Positions 38,911-49,241 of a DNA stretch of 63,154 nt are shown in pieces. The DNA comes from Apilactobacillus waqarii (GTDB taxonomy: Bacteria; Bacillota; Bacilli; Lactobacillales; Lactobacillaceae), in NCBI RefSeq assembly GCF_019061205.1, contig NZ_JAHQYH010000008.1:1-63154 (forward strand), in the 5' to 3' direction. The position numbers and the translations under genes were made by a program. The stretch's first letter is position 1. Each line of letters begins with the position of its first letter. The notes below the pieces were generated by a model. That model did not search any database. It was not told the origin of the DNA and worked only from the letters and a program-made list of their open reading frames with translations.

Positions 38911-39567
38911 GTGAAACTTTACTTTGTAAGACATGGAAAAACTGAATGGAATCTAGAAAGCAGATACCAAGGCGCTGGAGGAGACTCCGAATTGTTGCCG
39001 GAAAGCTATAAACAAATGGATCAATTAGGTGAGTACCTAAAAGATGTTAAGTTTAGTCATGCTTATTCCAGTCCAATTAAGCGTGCTCGCATTACCGCTT
39101 ATAGAGTTATCCAACACTTCCATCGCAAACCTCAATTGAGCCTATGGAACCGATTTGAAGAGTTTCATTTAGGTAAGATGGAAGGCCAAAAGTTTGACGA
39201 TGTTAAAAAACAATTTCCAGAAAGTTTTGACAATTTCAGAAATCATCCAGAAAAATACGATGCCGACGAAATTGGTGGAGAGAGTTTTAATGACGTAATT
39301 AGCAGAATGCAGTATGCTATAAAACGTGTTGTAAATGAAAACGATTATGAAGATAACGTGATTATTTTCAGCCACGGTGCTGCCTTAAACGCACTAATCA
39401 ATTCACTTTTGGGTGTTGAGATTAAGGATTTAAGAAAACGCGGTGGCCTAGCTAACACTAGTACAACCATTCTAGAAACAACCGATGGCGGAAAGTCATT
39501 TGAACTAGTAAGTTGGAATAATACTAAATATCTTACAAAGAAAACTGATAAAACTGACGTAATTTAA
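38911..39567 (+). CDS. Histidine phosphatase family protein (phosphoglycerate mutase-like)
   Basis: 218-residue member of the histidine phosphatase superfamily. The phosphohistidine loop VRHGKTEWN (His9) and the second catalytic histidine in IFSHGAAL are present. It is too divergent from GpmA for glycolysis to be assumed; a broad phosphatase role (GpmB/PhoE type) is more likely. The start is GTG 38911 after gaggga. The TPR gene follows after 16 bp, then recD2. Confidence 0.88.
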   Translation: MKLYFVRHGKTEWNLESRYQGAGGDSELLPESYKQMDQLGEYLKDVKFSHAYSSPIKRARITAYRVIQHFHRKPQLSLWNRFEEFHLGKMEGQKFDDVKKQFPESFDNFRNHPEKYDADEIGGESFNDVISRMQYAIKRVVNENDYEDNVIIFSHGAALNALINSLLGVEIKDLRKRGGLANTSTTILETTDGGKSFELVSWNNTKYLTKKTDKTDVI

Positions 39568-39583
39568 TATGTAGGTGATTAAA

Positions 39584-40297
39584 ATGGATCAAAAGTCTGA
39601 AGAAATTAAAGAAAAGCAACAAGCTGTTGAAAAGAAACGCGAAGAACAACAAAAAAAGGCCGATGAAACTCTTCATAAATTAGTTGAAGATATTGATAAT
39701 CATCCAGATGATTACCGTACCTACTACGACTTAGGAAGCTTTTTAGTTCAATTACATAACTACACCCAAGCCGAAGAACTAATGATGAAAGCCTTAGGTC
39801 TATTCGCTGACAGAAGTAAGAAAGCCAAAGAAACCTTGGTATATGGACTAGGAAATGTCTACTATGCAGCCGGTGAATACGACAAGGCGATTGAACAATT
39901 CAATAACCTATCCGATGGTGACATGAAGACCGATGCCTACATCATGTTGGCACAAAGTTACATGGCCAAAGAAGATTACAAAAAGGCGGTCGTATTTGCT
40001 TTAACCGCACAAGGTTTTAGAAGACAAGACCCAGAAATAAACTACCTACTAGCAAGTAGTTTATTAGCTTTAGGAAACTTCAGTGAAGCAGCAGAATTCT
40101 ATGACAAGGTCCTACAAGCTAAACCAAAAGATGGCAAGGCTAACTTTGATCGTGGAATCGTCGCAATGGTATTGGAAGAAGACTTTAACCAATACTTTGA
40201 AGTTGCTAAAAGAGCAGATCCTAAGTACTTTGAAAAGGGTCAAAAACGTCTAGCAGATATCGAAAAGTTTATTCAAGTAAAAAATGGTAAAAAATAA
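39584..40297 (+). CDS. Tetratricopeptide-repeat protein
   Basis: 237-residue soluble protein. A Lys/Glu/Gln-rich N-terminal coiled-coil stretch (about 1-32) is followed by four or five TPR-like helix pairs (YRTYYDLGSFLVQLHNYTQA; VYGLGNVYYAAGEYDKAIEQ; AYIMLAQSYMAKEDYKKAVV; NYLLASSLLALGNFSEAAEF). TPRs mediate protein contacts; the partner is unknown. I chose ATG 39584 because aggtgatt ends about 4 nt before it; GTG 39575 lies inside that site. A TPR gene before recD2 is common in lactobacilli. Confidence 0.88.
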   Translation: MDQKSEEIKEKQQAVEKKREEQQKKADETLHKLVEDIDNHPDDYRTYYDLGSFLVQLHNYTQAEELMMKALGLFADRSKKAKETLVYGLGNVYYAAGEYDKAIEQFNNLSDGDMKTDAYIMLAQSYMAKEDYKKAVVFALTAQGFRRQDPEINYLLASSLLALGNFSEAAEFYDKVLQAKPKDGKANFDRGIVAMVLEEDFNQYFEVAKRADPKYFEKGQKRLADIEKFIQVKNGKK

Positions 40298-40310
40298 GGG
40301 GAGATAAGCC

Positions 40311-42881
40311 GTGGCAGAATCAATGAATTTGTTCTCAGTAGACGACAATGACGAACATATTGAAGACAATCAAGAGCTATTTATAAAAGGTAAAGTTGCG
40401 GCTACTTTCTTTGAAAGCCCCGATAGCTTCTTTAAGGTGCTATTGGTAAAAATTTCTGAAACAAACATTTCAGATTGGCATGAAGATGAAATTGTAATTA
40501 CTGGTAATTTTGCGGATATCGCTGAAGAAAGCGAATATCAATTTTATGGTGAATTAGTTGATCATCCAAAGTATGGGAAGCAATTCAAATCAGATAACTA
40601 TCAAAGCACGGTCCCAACTTCAAAAGAGGGACTAGTCGAATACTTATCTGGTGACAATTTTCCTGGAGTTGGTAAGCAAACCGCTAAACGAATGGTGGAT
40701 GCTTTAGGAACCAATCTAATTTCAGATGTGTTGGAGAACAACTCATTGTTGGATCGAGCTGGATTATCCGACAAACAAAAATCAACTGTGTTAGAAACAT
40801 TGAACAAGAACAATGGAATGGAACAGGTGATTATTGGACTAAACAGTTATGGGTTCGGGAGCAGTCTATCTTCTGCAATCTATAACAAGTACAAGGGTGA
40901 TACCCTAAAGGTAATCCAAGAAAATCCATACAAGTTGGTTGAAGATATTGACGGGGTTGGTTTTAAAAAGGCCGACGATATTGCCAAACAAATGGGGATG
41001 TCTGCCAACAATCCTGGAAGAATTCGTGCGGGGCTAATTTATGCCCTTAAGACGCTTTCTTTACGTAATGGTGATACTTACACTCAAACCGGTCCAATCC
41101 TCGAAGAAACGCTAAAATTATTGAATAACGGTAATGCTGAACCAGTTAGTGGAGAAGACTTATCCGCTCAATTTTTAGAGTTAGCCAAGAACCAAAAGAT
41201 TGTTGGTGAAGAAGACCGTGTTTACTTAAAAGAATTATATGATGATGAATGGCGTATTGCCGAACACATTAGTCGAATTATCAAGAATCCGGTCGTTAAG
41301 AAATTTGATGATGAGACAATTGATAAGAAGATTCGCTTAATCGAAAAGAAACTAAATATTAACTATGATGAATCACAAACCAATGCGTTAAAACAAGCCA
41401 TCAAGTCACAAATGTTCCTATTAACCGGTGGTCCCGGAACTGGGAAGACCACTATCATCAAGGGAATTATTTACTTGTACGCTTATTTAAACGACTTATC
41501 TTTGGATATTAACAAGTACAAGGAACGTGAATTTCCAATTCTTTTAGCAGCGCCAACCGGGCGAGCTGCCAAGAGAATGCAGGAAACTACAGGAATTCCT
41601 GCCAGTACCATTCACCGTTTACTTGGATTAAACGGATATGAAGATAGTGATGAAGGGACTCAAGACATCGAGGGTGGCTTGTTAATCGTTGATGAAATGT
41701 CAATGGTTGATACCTTCCTATTCAGAGCGTTGGTACGTGCTATTCCAAACCAAATGAAGGTTGTGTTTGTTGGTGATAAGGATCAATTACCATCAGTTGG
41801 ACCTGGTCAGGTCTTCACTGATTTATTGAATTCGAAACGAATTGATAGCATGCAATTGACCACCATTTATCGTCAAGATAGCAACTCAACCATTATTCCG
41901 CTAGCTCATAGTATTCAACAAGGAAAACTACCTGATGACTTTAACGATAAGCAATCAGACCGTAGTTTTATCCCATGTAATGCTAACCAAATGAGTTCAG
42001 TAATCGAACAAATTGTAAAACGCGCTAAACAAAAGGGATTCAGTGCAACCGATATTCAAGTATTATCACCAATGTATCGTGGTAATGCTGGGGTTAATCA
42101 TTTAAACGAAGTCATCCAACAAATTATGAATCCTAACAATACCGATAACCAGGTAGAATATCGTGGCATTCATTACCGCCTCGGCGACAAGATTTTACAA
42201 TTGGTAAATAGTCCCGAGGATAATGTTTTCAACGGTGATATTGGTCAAATTATCGATATTGAAAAAGGTAGTAAGCAAAGCTTAGATAAGATAACCGTTG
42301 CCTTCGATCAAAGCGAGGTAACTTATCAACGTAAAGATTGGATTCAAATCACTTTGGCTTACTGTACAACCATTCATAAGGCCCAAGGTAGTGAATTCAA
42401 GATGGTCATCTTGCCAATTGTTCCGCAATTTACCAAGATGTTGAAGAAGAACTTGTTGTACACAGCGATTACTCGTGCCAGTGATACTTTGATTATGATT
42501 GGGGATTATAACTCATTCCTATCATGTGCACAAAGTGAATCTGACAACAGAAATACTAGTTTGATGCAAAGAATCCAATCATTATTGGATGGAGAAGTTA
42601 AACCAGTGACAACATCTGTCAACGACCAAAGTAGTATTGTTAAAGAAGTTGCTGAAGAAAAGAAGTCACAAGCACCTGTTGATAATAAACCGGTGGAAGA
42701 ACCTAAAGACAATTCAGTTTCAGATACTACGCAAAATAATGTGGCAACTGATGAAGATGAGGAATCACCTTTTGACGAGGCAACATTCGATGATAAACCA
42801 AAATCATACCGCTTAACTAAAGACATGATTTTATTGAATCAGGTTGATCCGATGATTGGGATGCACGGAATCAAACCATAA
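40311..42881 (+). CDS. recD2: RecD2 DNA helicase
   Basis: SF1B 5'-3' helicase acting alone (no RecBC) in DNA damage tolerance and fork repair. The long N-terminal region includes helix-hairpin-helix motifs (FPGVGKQTAKRMVDALG; IDGVGFKKADDIAKQMG). The helicase core has Walker A GGPGTGKT at 373-380, IVDEMSMVD and the late motif TIHKAQGSEF. After the core an acidic low-complexity linker (about 765-830) ends in a short conserved-looking tail, NQVDPMIGMHGIKP. 856 residues, start GTG 40311 after aagggg. Confidence 0.95.
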   Translation: MAESMNLFSVDDNDEHIEDNQELFIKGKVAATFFESPDSFFKVLLVKISETNISDWHEDEIVITGNFADIAEESEYQFYGELVDHPKYGKQFKSDNYQSTVPTSKEGLVEYLSGDNFPGVGKQTAKRMVDALGTNLISDVLENNSLLDRAGLSDKQKSTVLETLNKNNGMEQVIIGLNSYGFGSSLSSAIYNKYKGDTLKVIQENPYKLVEDIDGVGFKKADDIAKQMGMSANNPGRIRAGLIYALKTLSLRNGDTYTQTGPILEETLKLLNNGNAEPVSGEDLSAQFLELAKNQKIVGEEDRVYLKELYDDEWRIAEHISRIIKNPVVKKFDDETIDKKIRLIEKKLNINYDESQTNALKQAIKSQMFLLTGGPGTGKTTIIKGIIYLYAYLNDLSLDINKYKEREFPILLAAPTGRAAKRMQETTGIPASTIHRLLGLNGYEDSDEGTQDIEGGLLIVDEMSMVDTFLFRALVRAIPNQMKVVFVGDKDQLPSVGPGQVFTDLLNSKRIDSMQLTTIYRQDSNSTIIPLAHSIQQGKLPDDFNDKQSDRSFIPCNANQMSSVIEQIVKRAKQKGFSATDIQVLSPMYRGNAGVNHLNEVIQQIMNPNNTDNQVEYRGIHYRLGDKILQLVNSPEDNVFNGDIGQIIDIEKGSKQSLDKITVAFDQSEVTYQRKDWIQITLAYCTTIHKAQGSEFKMVILPIVPQFTKMLKKNLLYTAITRASDTLIMIGDYNSFLSCAQSESDNRNTSLMQRIQSLLDGEVKPVTTSVNDQSSIVKEVAEEKKSQAPVDNKPVEEPKDNSVSDTTQNNVATDEDEESPFDEATFDDKPKSYRLTKDMILLNQVDPMIGMHGIKP

Positions 42882-42906
42882 TTGTTATATCAATTTGCTT
42901 TTTTTG

Positions 42907-42915
42907 TGGTAAAAT
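42907..42915 (+). promoter_or_regulatory. Extended -10 promoter of prs
   Basis: TGGTAAAAT 35 nt before the start. The surrounding decamer GTGGTAAAAT (42906-42915) is identical to those before relQ and mraZ. No good -35. Confidence 0.5.
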
Positions 42916-42949
42916 TTAAGCATTAAAAGAACTCGAGAGGAGCACTTTC

Positions 42950-43906
42950 ATGGTGGAGTCAATGGATAATAAAAATATGAAAATCTTTTCCTTAAGTTCT
43001 AACAGACCGTTAGCAGAAAAGATTGCCCAAACTTGTGGACTTAAGCTTGGTGAAGCAACAATTAATCGTTTTAGTGATGGCGAAATTCAAATTAAAATTG
43101 ATGAAAGTATCCGTGGGGATGCCGTATACATCATTCAATCACTAAGTGAACCAATTAACGATAATATCATGGAATTATTCATCATGATTGATGCTGTTAG
43201 AAGGACTAGTGCAAAATCTATTAATGTGATTATTCCATATTATGGTTATGCTAGGCACTCTGCTAAGAAGCGTGAAAGAAAGGCAATCATTGCCAAATTA
43301 ATCGCACGTGTATTAGAAAGAGCGGGAATTGACCGTGTGTTAACCCTTGATTTACACGCTGCTCAAATCCAAGGTTTCTTCAACAAACCAGTTGATAACC
43401 TAAAGGCTGATAAGCTAATGGCTAAGCACATGTTAGAAAACTACGATTTAGATAACGCCGTTGTCGTTTCACCTGATCATGGTGGAGTAGGAAGAGCCAG
43501 AGGTTTTGCAGGATTAATTGATGCACCAATTGCAATTATTGATAACAGAGATCCTGAAAACGATGCCCACATTCCAACATTCATCATTGGTGATGTTAAG
43601 GACAAGGTGGCTATTGTGGCTGATGACATGATTGACACTGCTTCACGTGCTGTAAAGGCAGCAAATGTTTTAGCTAAGAACGGTGCTTCAGCAGTATACC
43701 TTGTTACTACACACGGTATCTTTGCTGGGGATGCTATTAAACGCATCGAAGAATCACCAATCAAAAAGGTGATTGTATCCGATTCAGTTTACATTAGCGA
43801 CGAAAAGAAAATTGATAAATTAGACATTGTGTCTGTAGCAGATTTAATGGGTAAGGCAATCTTGCGTATTCATAACAACAAATCTGTTGGTAAATTATTT
43901 AGATAA
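42950..43906 (+). CDS. prs: Ribose-phosphate pyrophosphokinase
   Basis: Makes PRPP from ribose 5-phosphate and ATP for nucleotide, His and Trp synthesis. Family landmarks are the flexible start FSLSSNRPLAEKIAQTCG, the PDHGGVGRARGFA loop and the PRPP-binding VADDMIDTA motif. 318 residues, start ATG 42950 after gaggag; ATG 42962 is an alternative. Some lactobacilli carry two prs copies; which one this is cannot be judged here. Confidence 0.95.
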   Translation: MVESMDNKNMKIFSLSSNRPLAEKIAQTCGLKLGEATINRFSDGEIQIKIDESIRGDAVYIIQSLSEPINDNIMELFIMIDAVRRTSAKSINVIIPYYGYARHSAKKRERKAIIAKLIARVLERAGIDRVLTLDLHAAQIQGFFNKPVDNLKADKLMAKHMLENYDLDNAVVVSPDHGGVGRARGFAGLIDAPIAIIDNRDPENDAHIPTFIIGDVKDKVAIVADDMIDTASRAVKAANVLAKNGASAVYLVTTHGIFAGDAIKRIEESPIKKVIVSDSVYISDEKKIDKLDIVSVADLMGKAILRIHNNKSVGKLFR

Positions 43907-44015
43907 GAAGTTCACCCATGATTGGTTGGGCTTTTTTGTTTGCTTGTTTTCTTGCTTTGAGGGCCAATAAAATTTAAAATATAGATGTAGTATTATGAAA
44001 ATTGAGGTGTTTAAA

Positions 44016-45002
44016 ATGTATAAAGCTTCAGATGAACGATACGATAATATGAAAATCAGAAGAGCCGGAAACTCCGGTCTACAATTACCCGCATTATCAT
44101 TTGGAATGTGGCATAGCTTCGGTGACGACGCCAACTTTAAAGACAGTCGCGAAGTAATGCTAAATGCTTTTGATAAAGGAATCTTTAGTTATGATTTAGC
44201 AAATAATTATGGTCCTGGTTCAGGAGCAGCTGAAAGAATGTTTGGTCAAGTCTACAAGAATGACTTGAAGCCCTACCGTGATGAACTAGTGATTACTACT
44301 AAGGCTGGTTACCACATGTGGCCTGGACCATACGGTTCATTCTCAGCTAGAAAGACTTTGATTGCCGCATTGGACAGATCACTAGAAAGAATGGGTCTAG
44401 ACTACGTAGATATCTACTACAGCCATCGTTTTGACCCAAACACTAGTCTAGAAGAAACCGCCGAAGCATTGGACAGCACTGTTAGATCTGGTAAAGCATT
44501 ATATGTTGGTATCTCTAACTACAATGGTGAACAAACTCGTGAAATCATTAAGTACTTCAAGGAATTACACACGCCATTTGTTGTTAACCAAGCATCATAC
44601 AATATGTTAAACCGTTCTGCTGAAACAGACGGCACTATCGATGCATTAAAAGAAAATAACGACGGTTTAGTTGCTTACGGTCCATTAGCTGAAGGAATCC
44701 TAACTGATAAGTATCTAAACGGATTACCTGATGACTTGAAACTTCACTTTACTAACAGTTTCATGATGGAAAATAAGGATGAAGTTGTAAAACGTCTAAA
44801 CCAATTAAATGAATTGGCTAAGAACAGAGACCAAACACTAGCTCAAATGAGTTTAGCTTGGTTATTACATGACCCAGTGGTAACAAGTGTTGTTACTGGT
44901 GCATCTGATCCTAAGCATTTAGATTCAAACCTAAAGGCTTTAGATAACCTAGACTTCACCGAAGATGAATTAACACGTATCAACGAAATTTTGAAAAAAT
45001 AA
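44016..45002 (+). CDS. Aldo/keto reductase (YghZ-like)
   Basis: NADPH-dependent (beta/alpha)8 oxidoreductase, 328 residues. The catalytic tetrad is visible: Asp60 and Tyr65 (YDLANNYG), Lys96 (ITTKAG) and His137 (YYSHRFD). The GPGSGAAERMFG segment after the Tyr is typical of the YghZ/KCNAB-like branch, known for reducing L-glyceraldehyde 3-phosphate or methylglyoxal. The real substrate is unknown. ATG 44016 follows gaggtg by 6 nt; an upstream ATG at 43995 lacks a ribosome site. Single gene between prs and its own terminator. Confidence 0.9.
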   Translation: MYKASDERYDNMKIRRAGNSGLQLPALSFGMWHSFGDDANFKDSREVMLNAFDKGIFSYDLANNYGPGSGAAERMFGQVYKNDLKPYRDELVITTKAGYHMWPGPYGSFSARKTLIAALDRSLERMGLDYVDIYYSHRFDPNTSLEETAEALDSTVRSGKALYVGISNYNGEQTREIIKYFKELHTPFVVNQASYNMLNRSAETDGTIDALKENNDGLVAYGPLAEGILTDKYLNGLPDDLKLHFTNSFMMENKDEVVKRLNQLNELAKNRDQTLAQMSLAWLLHDPVVTSVVTGASDPKHLDSNLKALDNLDFTEDELTRINEILKK

Positions 45003-45007
45003 TTTTT

Positions 45008-45045
45008 AAAAAAGGAGCAGTCTTTTATGACTGCTCCTTTTTTTA
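45008..45045 (+). terminator. Terminator of the aldo/keto reductase gene
   Basis: Long stem aaaaaaggagcagtc/gactgctcctttttt with a short loop. Confidence 0.9.
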
Positions 45046-45046
45046 T

Positions 45047-45076
45047 ATGACAAACATGGTTTAAATGCGTTATAAT
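45047..45076 (+). promoter_or_regulatory. Promoter of the amino-acid permease
   Basis: ATGACA, 18-bp spacer, TATAAT, 39 bp before the ATG. Confidence 0.6.
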
Positions 45077-45115
45077 AGTAAATTGTTTTCAATCGTTTAA
45101 AAAAGGAGAGATAGA

Positions 45116-46543
45116 ATGAATGATTCCGCTAAAAAGCTGAATTTAACGGAACTAATTGGTTTAGTTATTGGTTCAATCATTGGTGGAGGAATCTTCAACC
45201 TTATGCACGACATGGCATCACAAGCTGGTGTTGGGTCAGTGATAGTTGGTTGGGTTATCACAGCCATTGGGATGCTTTGTCTAGCATTCACATTTCAAAA
45301 TTTAACTAACAAACGACCAGATTTACAAGCTGGAATTTACAGTTTCGCTGATGCTGGATTTGGTCACTATATCGGGTTTAACTCCGCATGGGGATACTGG
45401 TTATCAGTTTGGTTAGGAAACATTAGTTATGCGACTCTATTGATGAGTTCACTAACTTACTTTTTCCCAATCTTTGATAACGGTCATAACTTGGTATCAT
45501 TTATTGCTGCTACTATTATTCTATGGGGTGGCCACTTCCTTGTGTTAAGGGGAATTCATTCAGCATCATTTATTAACACAATTATTACTATTATCAAGTT
45601 GATTCCAATCTTCTTGTTTATCGTTATTATGATTACTGCATTTAAACTAAACGTATTTACTAGCGACTTCTGGCTAATGCATGGTAAACCATTTAACTTC
45701 TCAGATGTGTTGGGACAAGTTAAGAGTACAATGCTAGTTACAGTTTTCGTATTCTCAGGTATCGAAGGAGCAGTAATCTTCTCAGGATACGCTAAGAAGC
45801 GAAAAGATATTGGTAGAGCAACCGTTCTTGGAATTATTGCCGTAACCATGATTTACATGTTGGTAACACTACTTTCATTTGGTGTTATGCACCAAGCTCA
45901 ATTATCACAACTAGGTCAACCAGCCATGGCCGATTTATTACAACACGTTATGGGTAAGTGGGGTGCTATCATCGTAAACATTGGTTTAATCATCGCTGTA
46001 TTGGGTGCATGGTTATCATGGACAATGTTTGCTGCGGAAGTGCCTTATGAAGCTGCAAAAGTTGGGTCATTTCCAAAATTCTTTGCTAAGGAAAACAAGA
46101 ATGGAACTCCCGTTAATTCACTAATCTTTACTAACGTGTTAGTTGAATTATTCATGGTTTCATTCTTCCTAGCATCAAGTGCTTATAACTTGTTTTTATC
46201 AATTTCAAGTTCAGCGGTGCTAATTCCTTATGCATTCTCAGCATTATACCAAGTTAAGTATTCATACCTTGATAAGGGTGCTAGCGACCGTAGACGTAAT
46301 TTAATTCTTGGAATTATTGCTAGTGCATATTCCATTTGGTTGATTTATGCAGCTGGATTAAACTACATTCTATTGACCACAATATTGTTTGCGGCAGGGC
46401 TACCAGCTTATTGTTACTTACAAAAGGTCGATAATAAAAAAGATCATATTTTTACCAAACTAGAAAGATTATTAGCGATAGCATTGGTTATTTTAGCCGT
46501 AATTGCTATTTACGAACTAGTCACTGGTGGAATTACCATATAA
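45116..46543 (+). CDS. APC-family amino-acid permease/antiporter
   Basis: Inner-membrane transporter of the APC superfamily, 475 residues with about 12 membrane segments. The first helix carries the substrate-binding motif GSIIGGGIFN. The AGIYSFADAGFGHYIGFNSA loop resembles basic amino-acid antiporters (ArcD/LysP-like, arginine-ornithine or lysine exchange). No arc or decarboxylase genes lie nearby, so the substrate is an inference. Monocistronic, with its own promoter and a bidirectional terminator. Confidence 0.85.
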   Translation: MNDSAKKLNLTELIGLVIGSIIGGGIFNLMHDMASQAGVGSVIVGWVITAIGMLCLAFTFQNLTNKRPDLQAGIYSFADAGFGHYIGFNSAWGYWLSVWLGNISYATLLMSSLTYFFPIFDNGHNLVSFIAATIILWGGHFLVLRGIHSASFINTIITIIKLIPIFLFIVIMITAFKLNVFTSDFWLMHGKPFNFSDVLGQVKSTMLVTVFVFSGIEGAVIFSGYAKKRKDIGRATVLGIIAVTMIYMLVTLLSFGVMHQAQLSQLGQPAMADLLQHVMGKWGAIIVNIGLIIAVLGAWLSWTMFAAEVPYEAAKVGSFPKFFAKENKNGTPVNSLIFTNVLVELFMVSFFLASSAYNLFLSISSSAVLIPYAFSALYQVKYSYLDKGASDRRRNLILGIIASAYSIWLIYAAGLNYILLTTILFAAGLPAYCYLQKVDNKKDHIFTKLERLLAIALVILAVIAIYELVTGGITI

Positions 46544-46573
46544 AAAAAGAGTGATTAATATCACTCTTTTTTT
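46542..46573. terminator. Bidirectional terminator, permease and lipid kinase
   Basis: Hairpin aaaaaaagagtgat/atcactcttttttt between convergent genes. Confidence 0.88.
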
Positions 46574-47480
46574 AGTATATAAATGGATATTTTGTTTTAC
46601 GGTATTCTATATCGTAAAAGCGGCTTCCCAATGTTTCACCATCGGCATGAGCGTATTCCAATGATGGAATTTCAACATGAATGTTATCGCTTGTGATTCT
46701 AAAAGCAGACTTCACTTTTAACTCACGTTTGAATAACACACGCATGATTACGTAGCATAGTTGGAAAATATTTTTTCTAGTTAAGACTAGTAATTCAATG
46801 TCATTATCATTGTCATGATTTAAAGCAGTCACCATGAATGCCTTTTTAATCTTATGTTTTTCATCGTTAGCCTTAATATCTACAGGGAATGTGCTTAGGT
46901 TGTAGATAGTAGGGAAGATTGAAAGGTAGTATTCGATTCTGGTCTTTAAGTTGATCTTATGTGAAATGAAATTGTTTTTTAGGTTAAAGACGTTGGCATC
47001 TAAACCAATTCCTAAATTGTTTAAGAAAATACCACGTTGTTTTTTAATGTGTTCATCGAATAAGCCAATTTCATGATTTTCAACATGATGATTCTTGATT
47101 TGTTCAATGAAGTTATTATTCATGTTATGTTGTTGCTTCATGTGGGTGTAGAAGTTATTGTTAGCTCCGGTTGGAATAATCAATACCGGTACGTTTGGAA
47201 TTGATTCATTCTTTGATTGAGCAGCATGAATACCTTCGATGGTTTCATGAACTGTTCCATCTCCACCAATCACAATAATGGCCTTAGGTAGTGAGTCATT
47301 TCTAAATGATGTAACTAAATAATGCGAAATAATGGATACGCAGTGAAGAGGGCGTCTAGTAATCTTTAGACGGTACTTAATATCGTTTGCGTCCAATTGC
47401 TTTTTAATTTCGGGCCATTGATGTTTAGCTCTTCTTTTATTAGCCACTGGATTGAAGATGACTAAATAATCAGTGTTCAA
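46572..47480 (-). CDS. Diacylglycerol kinase family lipid kinase
   Basis: 302-residue kinase of the DagK_cat family (DgkB/YegS type), phosphorylating diacylglycerol or a related lipid. The N-terminal VIFNPVANKRRAKH and the nucleotide loop GGDGTVHE (72-79) are diagnostic. The catalytic partner region MVTALNHDNDNDIELLVL is more divergent. The start is TTG 47480, about 7 nt after aaaggagt on the minus strand. It sits downstream of rnjA but a terminator separates them. Confidence 0.88.
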   Translation of the reverse strand: MNTDYLVIFNPVANKRRAKHQWPEIKKQLDANDIKYRLKITRRPLHCVSIISHYLVTSFRNDSLPKAIIVIGGDGTVHETIEGIHAAQSKNESIPNVPVLIIPTGANNNFYTHMKQQHNMNNNFIEQIKNHHVENHEIGLFDEHIKKQRGIFLNNLGIGLDANVFNLKNNFISHKINLKTRIEYYLSIFPTIYNLSTFPVDIKANDEKHKIKKAFMVTALNHDNDNDIELLVLTRKNIFQLCYVIMRVLFKRELKVKSAFRITSDNIHVEIPSLEYAHADGETLGSRFYDIEYRKTKYPFIY

Positions 47481-47506
47481 CTTAAATACTCCTTTCTATG
47501 TAAAAA

Positions 47507-47538
47507 TAAAAACGAATTCAATTAAGAATTCGTTTTTA
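47507..47538 (-). terminator. Terminator of rpoY-rnjA
   Basis: Perfect arms aaaaacgaattc/gaattcgttttt around ttaatt on the minus strand, just after the rnjA stop. Confidence 0.88.
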
Positions 47539-47556
47539 ATAAGCATCAATTTGAAA

Positions 47557-49239
47557 TTATTTTTTATTCATAATTAACATTGGTAAAATCAAAGGATGTC
47601 TTTCGGTCTTATTATATAAGAATTCTTGTAAATCATCGATGATAGCGTTTCTGATGCTTGATTCGTTGGCATTCTTGTTACGCATAGCACGACGAATAGT
47701 TCTAAATACTAATCGTCTTCCTTCGTCTAGTAATTGACCAGACTCTCTCATATATACGAAACCTCTGGATAGTAAGTCAGGACCAGATTGAATTTCTTGA
47801 TCTTTTAGATTAATTGTAGCAACAACTACAACTAGTCCTTCTTCAGATAATAGTTGACGGTCACGTAAAACAACGTTTCCAATGTCACCAATTCCGTTAC
47901 CATCAATGTAAACATCTCCGGCAGCGAAGTGACCAGCAATTCTAGCTGAATCCTTGGTTAGTGCTAAGACATCACCATTCTTCATAATGAAACTGTTTTC
48001 CATTGGAACACCACATTGTTCCGCTAGTTCAGTATGAATTTTTAGCATTCTGAATTCACCGTGAATAGGCATGAAGTATTTTGGCTTCATTAAACTAAGC
48101 ATAAGCTTTTGTTCTTCTTGTCCACCGTGACCAGAAGTATGGATCTTGTTAATCTTACCATGAATAACTTTAGCACCAGCTTCTTCCAATTCGTTGATAA
48201 CACGGTTAACACTAACCTTGTTACCAGGAATTGGGTTACTTGAGAATACTACAGTATCATTTGGTTGGATTGCAATTTGTCTATGAGTACCATTAGCAAT
48301 TCTGGAAAGGGCAGCCATAGTTTCACCTTGAGAACCTGTACATAAGATAAGGGTCTTTTCGGCTGGAAGAGATTGTAATTCAGAAGCGTCAACGAATGTA
48401 CCATCAGGAACGTTTAAGTATCCTAATTCTTGTCCATTAACAATTGCAGCTTCCATACTTCTTCCGAAAACAGCAATCTTTCTACCATGTCTTATGGCAG
48501 CGTCACAAGCTGTCTTAATTCTGGAAATATTTGATGCGAAAGTCGCAAAGATGATTCTTCCAGTTTCTTCATCAAAGATGTGTTCAACTGCAGAACCAAT
48601 CCAACTTTCTGACTTAGTCCAAACAGGTCGTTCAGCGTTTGTGCTATCCGACATTAGACATAGGACACCTTCGCGTCCCAATCTTGCCATTTCTTGTAAA
48701 TCAGGCGGCTGTCTCGTAACAGGGGTCAAATCAAACTTGTAATCCCCGGTTTCGACAATCACTCCAGAAGGGGTGTGAACCGCGATTCCCAAAGTATCAG
48801 GAATTGAGTGGGTGGTACGGAAGAATGAAACTTTTGTCTTGTTAAACTTTAAGACGGTTTGTGGATTAATTTCATGAATTTCAGTACTTCTCAATAAACC
48901 ATGTTCTTCTAACTTGTTCTTGATTAATGCTGACGCCAATGGACCAGCGTAAATGGGAACATTTAAATCGCGGATTAGGTATGGAACACCACCGATATGA
49001 TCTTCATGTCCGTGGGTGATAACTAATGCTTTGATTTTGTCCTTGTTTTTTACTAGGTATTGATAATCAGGGATAACGTAGTCGACCCCTAATAAATCAT
49101 CCTCTGGGAATTTAATCCCTGCATCGATTAAGATGATTTCATCTTGAAATTGAACACCGTAAGTGTTTTTTCCAATTTCACCAAGTCCACCAACGCCATA
49201 AATAGCTGTTTCGTTATTTTTGACGTTTAGTTTGTTCAT
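47557..49239 (-). CDS. rnjA: Ribonuclease J (J1 type)
   Basis: Metallo-beta-lactamase/beta-CASP ribonuclease with 5'-3' exo- and endonuclease activity, central to mRNA decay and rRNA maturation. The metal motif [10 protein letters not shown] has His76, His78, Asp80 and His81. The beta-CASP part includes [12 protein letters not shown] and [11 protein letters not shown]. 560 residues, normal. It starts 2 bp after rpoY, a conserved pair. Codon bias suggests high expression. Confidence 0.96.
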   Translation of the reverse strand: MNKLNVKNNETAIYGVGGLGEIGKNTYGVQFQDEIILIDAGIKFPEDDLLGVDYVIPDYQYLVKNKDKIKALVITHGHEDHIGGVPYLIRDLNVPIYAGPLASALIKNKLEEHGLLRSTEIHEINPQTVLKFNKTKVSFFRTTHSIPDTLGIAVHTPSGVIVETGDYKFDLTPVTRQPPDLQEMARLGREGVLCLMSDSTNAERPVWTKSESWIGSAVEHIFDEETGRIIFATFASNISRIKTACDAAIRHGRKIAVFGRSMEAAIVNGQELGYLNVPDGTFVDASELQSLPAEKTLILCTGSQGETMAALSRIANGTHRQIAIQPNDTVVFSSNPIPGNKVSVNRVINELEEAGAKVIHGKINKIHTSGHGGQEEQKLMLSLMKPKYFMPIHGEFRMLKIHTELAEQCGVPMENSFIMKNGDVLALTKDSARIAGHFAAGDVYIDGNGIGDIGNVVLRDRQLLSEEGLVVVVATINLKDQEIQSGPDLLSRGFVYMRESGQLLDEGRRLVFRTIRRAMRNKNANESSIRNAIIDDLQEFLYNKTERHPLILPMLIMNKK

Positions 49240-49241
49240 AA

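Noticed and set aside
43907-43940. Possible terminator after prs
   Set aside because: There is a T6 run after a ttgggc segment, but the matching 5' arm (gttcaccc) pairs over only a few bases, so I did not list it.
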